This document shows positions 56,737 through 64,000 of a stretch of 64,000 bases of DNA, in pieces. Within the stretch, counting starts at the first letter, position 1. Each line of letters begins with the position of its first letter. The notes below the pieces were generated by a model. That model was not told where the DNA came from, made no database searches, and worked only from the letters and a program-made list of their open reading frames with translations. Source of the stretch: Auriscalpium vulgare (lineage: Eukaryota; Basidiomycota; Agaricomycetes; Russulales; Auriscalpiaceae). The stretch spans positions 124,001 through 188,000 of the forward strand of contig JAHBBC010000041.1 in the NCBI GenBank assembly GCA_019915015.1, given 5' to 3'. Made by a program: the position numbers and the translations under genes.

Positions 56737-59089
56737 TTGTGCGATACTCTCTGGTTAATTGGCACGATGTGAATGGGAGTTGGAGATCGGATTCAATATA
56801 GATATTTTGCTGTTTTGTTACGTAAATGTGAGGAATTATCTAGAAATCTCTGGGCGCGCGGCGCTTGCTGCCAGGCGCCTCCATGAGTCTAGGATGAAGA
56901 CAAGTCATTCCGCTACTAGCCTCCATCATCCTTCAAGCTTCTTGAAGCTTCAAGAAAAGTTCGTCGCCTGCACACAGCTACATAACAAGTCATGGGACCT
57001 GTAGTCGCGCTGAATACTCCAATCAGGGCTATAGCCATGTTCACGTCTGTCCACGCCGCACGGCGCGCACGCTACACGCACCAATGTATCATCCACGAGA
57101 CACAGGTCCAGTGGCATATGTATGCGATTGGCTGTGACAGGTTAGGCCGAGATCAGATGTCTCCCTGTGAGTGTACCAGTCGCTCCTGGGCACGTTCTAT
57201 TGTGGCATGTCCATGGAACCGTTCGAACATCTTGGCTTCCTATTAGGAGGTTCGGAGGCTATCTGTGCAGACAACTCGTGGGCATACCCAGAAGACCAAC
57301 TGTCAAGAAAAATGGCGGCATTGCGTAGGCGTCGCAAAGTACATGAGCGCAAAAGATGAGGTAACGATGACTCGGCACCCTGCTATTGTCACAACGGTAC
57401 CTGGTAAATTCTGATGCACCCTCTACGGAGCTCTACGGACGAGCCCGAGGCCGCGCGTCGACGGCTTCTGTATCAATGTCTAAAAAAATGATAGATTACG
57501 CCAGTGTATGTCAACTCTTTTTGCCGGTGGGAACCAATGCGCGGAGACGGGAGCCTAGCGCGGAATGTGTACCAGAGCCCCCAAGGCACGGAAATTTCTG
57601 AGATGGGCGACAGTAAGTCGGTCGGATAACGCCGGCTATGTGAAAGGGGTACTTCAATGGTAGGAGAGGAAAGACCGCCGAAAGGCGCAAACAAACACAA
57701 AATGGAGATCCACTGGACACCACCGACCAGAAACGCCGCCTGTGAAAAGAGAGCACTTACTGCGGAACCCCCGAGCGCTGGCTATGCCGCGGCCCGCCGG
57801 GTCGCGTTGACACGGACCAGCCGTCCGTTTCTTGAAGACATGAGTTGCGTTCCCATAGAATAACGTTATGCACCGGCACCGACCGTAAGCAGCAGAAGAT
57901 CTTGAAGTGTGATAGATTGGTTCGCGCTTTGTTCTCGGTCTGGAAAAGAGATGATATTGTTAAAACGAGGCACACATCAGGCCTCCGGCTCGGGATCGAC
58001 CTGTGTCGCGACTGCTCTCTGATAAGACCGGACGGAGAATGAGAGCGGTGAGAACCTCCCGTCCTCAACGCCCTGGAAAGAAGAGCATGTGAGCCTGCAG
58101 GTGGCTGTAAGGAGAAAATAAGACACGACAGGAGGGCTCCGCTTTATGCCCATCGCGCTGGCCGTTACATACTTGATTTGTGAGCCTCGTGTCGTAGGCA
58201 CTTCACCAGGCGTGTTGGGATAAATATGATCAATGTTTCAGCAAGGCCCGTTCAAAACAGGTTGGTGAGTAGCCAGGGGGATCAACGACTGTATCCAGGA
58301 GAACTTAGTGACTGACATGCTGCGCAGATGAATTGGGTGATAGATACCGTAAGTAGGAGCAAGAAGTGAGCGCGCCGCGGCCACACTACCACCGCAAAGT
58401 GCGACAACTCGCGGGAATGCCCTGGCACAGAGAATCGCAAGAGAATCGAGCAACGAAAGTCAAACGCACCTTCTTAGCAATTCTGTAGTTCCGGAGTTCC
58501 ACAATTGGCCAAGTGTTCTACCACCGGCATCAATATTTCAAACTGGAGGTGTAAGGAGAAGTACATGGCATGTGGTGACCAAGTGTTGGTAGAGAAAGTC
58601 GTACGGGGCCGAGCCTCAGCCCGCCAGGGCGGCGCGCCGCTGTGGACGACGCCGCGCAGGTGACCGCCTCGCCACACCTTCCTTGCTCAAGCGCTCACGT
58701 TCGATCGTTGCCCTCCTAGGCTCGGAGTCGTACATGCCTCTAGCGTGTACTGCATACGCTCTCAGATTGGATATGACGGCAAGAACAAGAATCATACCGC
58801 CGGCCGTACGCCGAACTGAACTGCAGCATTAAGTTCAGCCTGCCTAGGGCTGCATCTTTTCACGGACTCCGAGTCCCCTGGGCACACACTCAGTAGCCGG
58901 TGCTGCCCTGCTGCGGCGCGACGCTACTCCAAGAGCTCAGCGGCCTTGGCCGAAATTCACTGTATGCGGGCTGTCCAACTATATCGAATTACCAGGCGTA
59001 TGGTCGACTGCGGACCGTGTCGCTCAGCGCGCCTGTGGTCGGCCTCCGTCTAAGTCTGGAAACTGGAAGTCCCGCGCACAGCTGGGAGG
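56737..59089. other. Large intergenic region, about 2.4 kb
   Basis: No gene recognised in either strand. Short direct repeats occur, such as agcttcttgaagcttcaag at 56937-56955. The last few hundred bases must hold upstream control elements of the laccase gene. Confidence 0.4.
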
Positions 59090-59096
59090 TATAAAT
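59090..59096 (+). promoter_or_regulatory. TATA box of the laccase gene
   Basis: tataaat lies about 70 bases upstream of the laccase start codon, a suitable place for a core promoter giving a short 5' UTR. It is the clearest TATA box in the window. Confidence 0.65.
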
Positions 59097-59164
59097 GCTC
59101 GGACACTGGGCTATGCTTTCTTCAGCGGCGTCCCCGTCTTTCCCGTGTCCCAGGCCTTGTCAAG

Positions 59165-61671
59165 ATGCTCTCCTTTACATTTTTCGCTCTTTTATTGACC
59201 TCGTTGTCTACCTCTACGTTTGCTGCCGTTGTCAGCTCCGACATACATATCACCAACGTCGCCCTTGCGCCCGATGGTCTGTCTCGCGAGTAGGTGATTA
59301 TTGATGCCCATGCAGACACACACTCACCTGTTGTTTCTGTAGTACTGTTGTCGCCGGCGGCGTTTTCCCTGCTCCTCTCATCAAAGGAAACATGGTAAGC
59401 CCTTTTTTGTCATGTCATATATGCGGAGCAAAGGGTTCATCTCAATCTCTAGGGTGATGAATTCCAGCTCAATGTCTTCGATGACTTGACCGACTCAGAT
59501 ATGGACCTCGCAACCTCCATCGTAAGGAGCTAGCATTTTCTCATTGCACAACTTGGCTCACACTTGTCTTGCTTATGCAGCACTGGCACGGCTTCTTCCA
59601 GCAGTCAACCAACTACGCCGACGGTGTCTCCTTTGTCACCCAGTGCCCGCTTATCCCTGGCAGCTCTTACCTGTATGACTTCAGCGTTCCAGGACAGGCG
59701 GTAAGCGCTGCATTTCTCGCTGGCTTTGCGCATTGATCTGACTCCCATTCTTGTATCAAGGGGACGTTCTGGTACCACAGTCACTTTGCGAATCAGTACT
59801 GCGATGGTCTACGCGGTCCGTTTGTTGTGTACGATCCGAACGATCCGAACGCGTCTCTTTACGACGTAGACGACGGTAAGGCGTGCATTATACCTTCAAC
59901 CTCGGAATCTAATCATATTTCCCCACAGATTCCACCGTGATCACGCTCGCCGACTGGTAAGATTAAATACTACATATTGTCACGAAATCAAGTGACGACG
60001 CGCAAAACAGGTATCACTATCTCTCCACTGACGCGCCGGCCGTCCCAAATCCAGCCTCTACATTGATCAACGGCGCTGGGCGATACTCTGGCGCCACAAC
60101 CAACCCAGATCTAGCTGTAGTAGGCGTTACATCAGGAAAACGGTGAGTTTCTCCGCGCCGCTGATACGTGGCGGAGCGGTGTCCGTACGTGATTACTGAG
60201 TGTGCTGCACGTGGATTATAGGTATCGCTTCCGCGTCGTCAATATCGCCTGCGACTCGTACTTCGTATTTTCGATCGACGGGCATCAGCTGACGATCATT
60301 GAGGCGGACGGGCAGAACACGCAGCCCCTCGTCGTGGACACGCTTCAGATCTTTGCGGGTATGAGTCCCCGTCTACTTTGATTGTTCGGTGCGGCTTGCT
60401 GATACCGACACTACCAGGTCAGAGGTACTCCGTTGTGGTACGCACCTCCTCGGGCTCGTTTTGATTATGTAGTGACATGGCCTGTACAGCTCAACGCCAG
60501 TCAATCCGTTGACAACTACTGTACGTTCCCCTCGCTTTGGTAATTGATCTATCGGCTAACCAGGCTACCATGTAGGGATTCGCTCTATTCCGGCGGGTGG
60601 TACAACCACGGGCGGCCTGAACTCTGCGATCCTGCGCTATGACGGAGCCGATGTGACGGACCCCACCACGTCCGCCAAGACGAGCCCGCTCGCTTTGGTC
60701 GAGACCAATCTGCACGTACGAAACCTTCGTGTTGCTATCTTCTGAACAAATTCTAAGTATCAGGTTTCCACCCCATAGCCTCTGGTTGCTTCCCCTGTGG
60801 TGCGCAGTCGAACAGCACCACATCATTCGAGGATTCTCATCCAGATGTGTTTCTTTGCAGCCGGGAACCCCCTCCCCTGGTGCTGCGGACATCAATATCA
60901 ATCTGGCTGTCACCAATGTACTTCCCAGTCTTTATTTCCCATGTGCTCGGGGTTGATCACCGCGGTGTTAGGTCAATGGCCAGTTCCTTGTGAACGGCCA
61001 AAGTTTCACCGCTCCGAGTGTCCCCGTTCTGCTCCAAATTCTCAGCGGTACTTCAAACGCGAGCGATCTACTTCCCTCGGGCAGCATCTACGCGCTCGAG
61101 CCAAATAAAGTCGTGGAGGTCACCATTCCTGGCGGTGCTGCGGGCGGTCCCGTGCGTCTTCTCTTCCTCTCATCCCGCAGCACGCCTGACAGCTACTGAA
61201 TGTGTGTACAGCACCCTGTCCACCTGCACGGAGTCAGTACCTCATCGTTCTTTGTGTCAGCGCTTGCTCATCCAGTGCGCAGCACTCCTTCTACGTCGTC
61301 CGCAGTGCCGGCAACGCGACGTACAACTGGGACAACCCCGTTATACGTGATGTCGTAAGTATCGGCACAACGTCCAGCGATCAGACTACGATCAGGTTCG
61401 TTACCGACAATCCCGGCCCGTGGTTCCTCCACTGCCATATCGACTGGCATCTCAATGAGTACGTTAGATCGGCCTGATTGCCCTAGTATCATTGACACGG
61501 AATTTCTAGGGGTTTTGCTGTTGTCTTTGCGGAGGACACCGGTGATGTGGCAACGGAGGATCCTGCCCCCGGTAGGCTTTCTGGCTTTGTGACTGTAGTC
61601 GCGACTGATGGTCACATGCAGATGCGTGGAAGGCGCTGTGTCCCGCCTACGATACATTCATCAGCTCGTAA
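59165..61671 (+). CDS. Laccase (secreted multicopper oxidase)
   Basis: Oxidises phenols and reduces O2 to water; involved in lignin or pigment chemistry. A signal peptide ([20 protein letters not shown]) precedes the copper motifs, each split from the next by introns. L1 is [16 protein letters not shown]2 [20 protein letters not shown]3 HPVHLHGH (after splicing at about 61238-61288, continuing [10 protein letters not shown]) and L4 [20 protein letters not shown]. All ten His and the Cys are present. The residue ten positions after the L4 Cys is Phe, which in the Trametes-type enzymes goes with a high redox potential at the T1 copper. L3 has Val where Phe is usual (HPFHLHGH). The protein continues through VRTSSG-type and LAVTNV... 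regions and ends [16 protein letters not shown] at 61671. About fourteen introns. Length, about 520 residues, is normal. Confidence 0.93.
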
Positions 61672-62995
61672 TCTACATTGCCTCATTCATCTAATCCTCC
61701 ATCGCACGCTCTTTACCAGACTCACTCTAAACTCTGGACATTTCGGACTCTGGACATTTCGGACACTTCTCTTGAATTGAATTTTTCCAAGCACGTCTGC
61801 TCAGGACACTCCATTCGTTTTTTTTTTTACCTTCCTTTGGCTTTCAATCTTTGTGCCTTTTGGTCGCGATGCGGATATTGGGACATTGTCAGGATAGACG
61901 CGACACCATCGGCGCGGTGCCACGACGTCATGCTTCGATATTGAAATTTTGTCGATCATCTCGAGTCCTCCTTTTCTTCGGTGCTGCGCATACAAACACC
62001 CTATGTACGCGCATCTTCCATAAAATTTACTGCGCAGCAGAGTACAGAAGAATAGTAATGATTCTTCTCGGACGGACGCCGCGTCCGACGTCTCGCTGAG
62101 TCGCGACTTCAATATCTAGTATCTTGGATACCAAGTAATGATCGAGACCTTCTCAATTCCTTCGTTCCTCCTCGGTACCGTGGGTGCCCCTTACTGCGCA
62201 ACACTTCCAGCATCGGCGCCTTCTTTGGATAGGCTCGACTTCCCTGCTCCCCGGACGCCGCCGCCCGACATCAACTCTTGATTCTCAACTGAATTTGATT
62301 TCAACGTTCAAGACTTGTCGGACATTCAACCGACGGATGCCGGTGGTCGTATAGTCTGTTGCTGGCGAGTCTCCCTTGTGAAGGACATCGAGAGTTGATC
62401 GAGAGCCGCATCGCGGCCTGGGATCCGCCTGCGGGACTCGGGCCGCCAGTGCCGCCAGTGCCAAGCCATTTGAAGCTTGGTGAATAGTCTCCGACGACGA
62501 CGACTCTCCGTAGCTGACCTTACGACCTTACCCACAGGAAGACAGTCGGTTTGTTCTGTAAGCTTGAAGCTGGAGACACACGACTAGCTATAGAGTGCTC
62601 TACCGAATATATTGCATTTGCGCCAAGATTTTGCATAGTGGACTCGGAGGCAGTGACGCTCAGTAAAAACGAGAGTCAGCCATCGGTCCGGTGCCAGTCC
62701 AGTCGGGACCGAGCAGACTGCGGGTGGACTAATCGGCACGTTCTGTGACTAGGATCTTCCTGTCCAAGTCTCGTCTAAGTCTGAGAAATTAATTAGATCT
62801 TGATGGGAACCATTCCGACCCGTCCACTCACGGTCCGGTTACAGTCGATGCGTCAGTCCACTCAAGTCCTTTAATTGCAGGACCCCAAGGTGACGGCTAC
62901 GTCATGCGTCAGTCGACTGACAGTCATGGGAACAAACTTTCATTGAAGGGGACAATCAGTCATGTATTGGTCCGGTAGCAGTCATCTAACAGACA
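61672..62995. other. Intergenic downstream of laccase
   Basis: No gene recognised. A short direct repeat, ctctggacatttcgga, occurs twice near 61732-61762 as part of the 3' region. Confidence 0.4.
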
Positions 62996-63200
62996 AGTCC
63001 TCCCGTAGTCATCTTCCAGTCCGGGAGCGTCCCGTCCCCTTTCCTGTCCACTCGTGGTCATCTTCCTGTCCAATTTTCCCGTCAACTGATAGTCACCTTC
63101 CGGTCCGGAAGCATCAGTCCGCTCGTAGTCATTGTTCAGTCGCTCGTAGTCATCTTTCAGTCACATTGCAGTCAAGCCACAGTCGGTTTTCAGTCGCAAT
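62996..63200. repeat. Degenerate minisatellite with gtagtcatcttccagtc-like units
   Basis: At least five related units of about 18-20 bases occur at 63005-63023, 63054-63071, 63089-63107, 63125-63142 and 63146-63164. They share the pattern rtrgtcaycttcc-gtcc, with spacers of varying length. Isolated cagtc/agtc motifs continue on both sides, from about 62690 to 63200. The degree of decay suggests an old tandem array. Confidence 0.7.
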
Positions 63201-63299
63201 ATGTACACTATACGCCTCGCTGCTCCCTGCGCCCCATGGTCCTGCGATGCTCGCGGCGCGGCTCGCAGCGCGGTGGAGACCCGCACCTTGAGGCCTTAT

Positions 63300-64000
63300 C
63301 ATTTCGCCTTCTTGGCCTTCCGCTAACGAGAAATGTAAGCAAGTATCCGTGGTCAAAAACCATCGTCGACGTACCTCCGTCAGCACGGCCTGGATATCTT
63401 TTTGAGAGGGCTTCAACGGGGCTGACAGGTCCATGAGCGCAGATACGAAATCTGGATATCGTCAGGCACAAGTCCGCGAACGTATATGGTAGAAAGAGCT
63501 CACCGCCTTTATTCTTTTTCTTCGGCAACTCAATTTTGTGGGTCTCGAACCACTGCTTGAGTTCGTCCTTCGTGAGAGAAGACAAGGCGGCACGGATCTA
63601 CAGGTAGATCTATGGTGAGCACAAAGGAAAGTAATACATCTGGAAGCGACGTACCGCTTCGTCGTTCTCGGGCGAGGTCGGGACATCATCGGCAGAGGAA
63701 GGCTGCCAGCGCATGATGAGAGGATGGACAACCATGTGAGAATATGGGTACTTACCGGCGCGGGAACCTTCGTAATCTTGCGTAGCTGTTCGACGATGTT
63801 CGATAAGTACGCGTCGGAGAGGAAGGCGTCCGGCTTCAGCTGCCGCTTGAAGCAAAGGTGGCGGGCTACCTTGCACGTGCGCAGGGCTGCTGCAATGAGC
63901 CGATAGGCGATGTTGGTGTTAGCGTTGCGGGAAAAACCTGAGTTTTTCCCCGAAAAAGTTTTTCCCCGGTAATGTACCTGTATAGTACCGGTACCATACC
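63300..64000 (-). CDS. Partial gene with a SAP-like segment (5' end outside window)
   Basis: The frame is open to the right edge. It reads NTNIAYRLIAAALRTCK, KRQLKPDAFLSDAYLSNIVE and KITKVPAP|PSSADDVPTSPEND. After further introns comes ALSSLTKDELKQWFETHKI, continuing ELPKKKNKGDFVSALMDL. This helix-turn-helix pattern with a basic KKKNKG loop resembles a SAP DNA-binding motif. The end reads KPSQKDIQAVLTE|RKAKKAK with TGA at 63300-63302. At least five exons. The family is not recognised. The part beyond 63925 runs through a hairpin and palindromic sequence (see repeat entry), so the true exon may begin nearer 63930 and the rest may belong to an inserted element. Confidence 0.55.
63929..63968. 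repeat. Hairpin-forming inverted and direct repeats near the right edge
   Basis: A perfect stem gggaaaaac-ctga-gtttttccc spans 63929-63950. It is followed by a second gtttttcccc after a cgaaaaa spacer. Beyond it, tagtaccggtaccata (63981-63998) contains the palindrome ggtacc. Could be the terminal region of a mobile element; the window ends too soon to tell. Confidence 0.5.

Overview
This window is nuclear DNA of a mushroom-forming basidiomycete (Agaricomycetes). Nearly every gene is split by short introns of about 50-60 bases with GT...AG ends. The gene content is typical of the group: a laccase, a thaumatin-like protein, an agaricomycete kinase-like family, F-box proteins and a glutaminase-like ectoprotein. 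The laccase would fit a wood- or litter-decay fungus, but the species cannot be named from the sequence. All spliced models were built by hand from reading frames and splice signals, so individual exon edges may be off by a few codons.

Region by region. 1-10.2 kb: the 3' part of an SRS2-type anti-recombinase helicase, a small proline-rich hypothetical gene, an F-box/LRR gene, and SPT5, the last two divergent from a 228-bp shared promoter. 10.4-16.9 kb: a rearranged patchwork with an intact HST2-like sirtuin, a class I glutamine amidotransferase-like gene with one reading-frame break, an intact kinase-like gene, and broken pieces of the sirtuin and the kinase. Inside one kinase remnant lies a block with a tRNA-like sequence and strong palindromes. 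17.4-24.7 kb: an unknown gene, a small broken reading frame, a UV-damage endonuclease (UVDE) with a possible mitochondrial presequence, a 2-oxoglutarate/Fe(II) oxygenase with an unusual GC splice donor, and a tail-anchored hypothetical protein. 25-34 kb: PIF1 helicase, a coiled-coil gene with an apparent one-base frameshift, a second 2OG oxygenase paralogous to the first, an F-box protein and a small membrane protein. 34-44 kb: a glutaminase-like type I membrane protein, a thaumatin-like protein with a 7-nt micro-exon, and a tail-anchored protein whose N-terminal domain resembles ADP-ribosyltransferase folds. 44.8-64 kb: BRO1, a small probable mitochondrial protein, a MIC12-like MICOS subunit, an OCRL-type inositol polyphosphate 5-phosphatase, a CYP40-type cyclophilin, a laccase, a degenerate minisatellite and, running off the right edge, a partial gene with a SAP-like segment.

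The genes do not form one pathway. Several DNA-maintenance genes (SRS2, UVDE, PIF1) and two membrane-traffic genes (BRO1, OCRL) sit in the same 64 kb, but nothing in the sequence shows co-regulation. I found no CRISPR array, origin of replication or intact transposon. The most informative features are the 10.4-16.9 kb duplication patchwork, the ADP-ribosyltransferase-like tail-anchored protein, the motif repeats in the SRS2 tail and the splice-site oddities.
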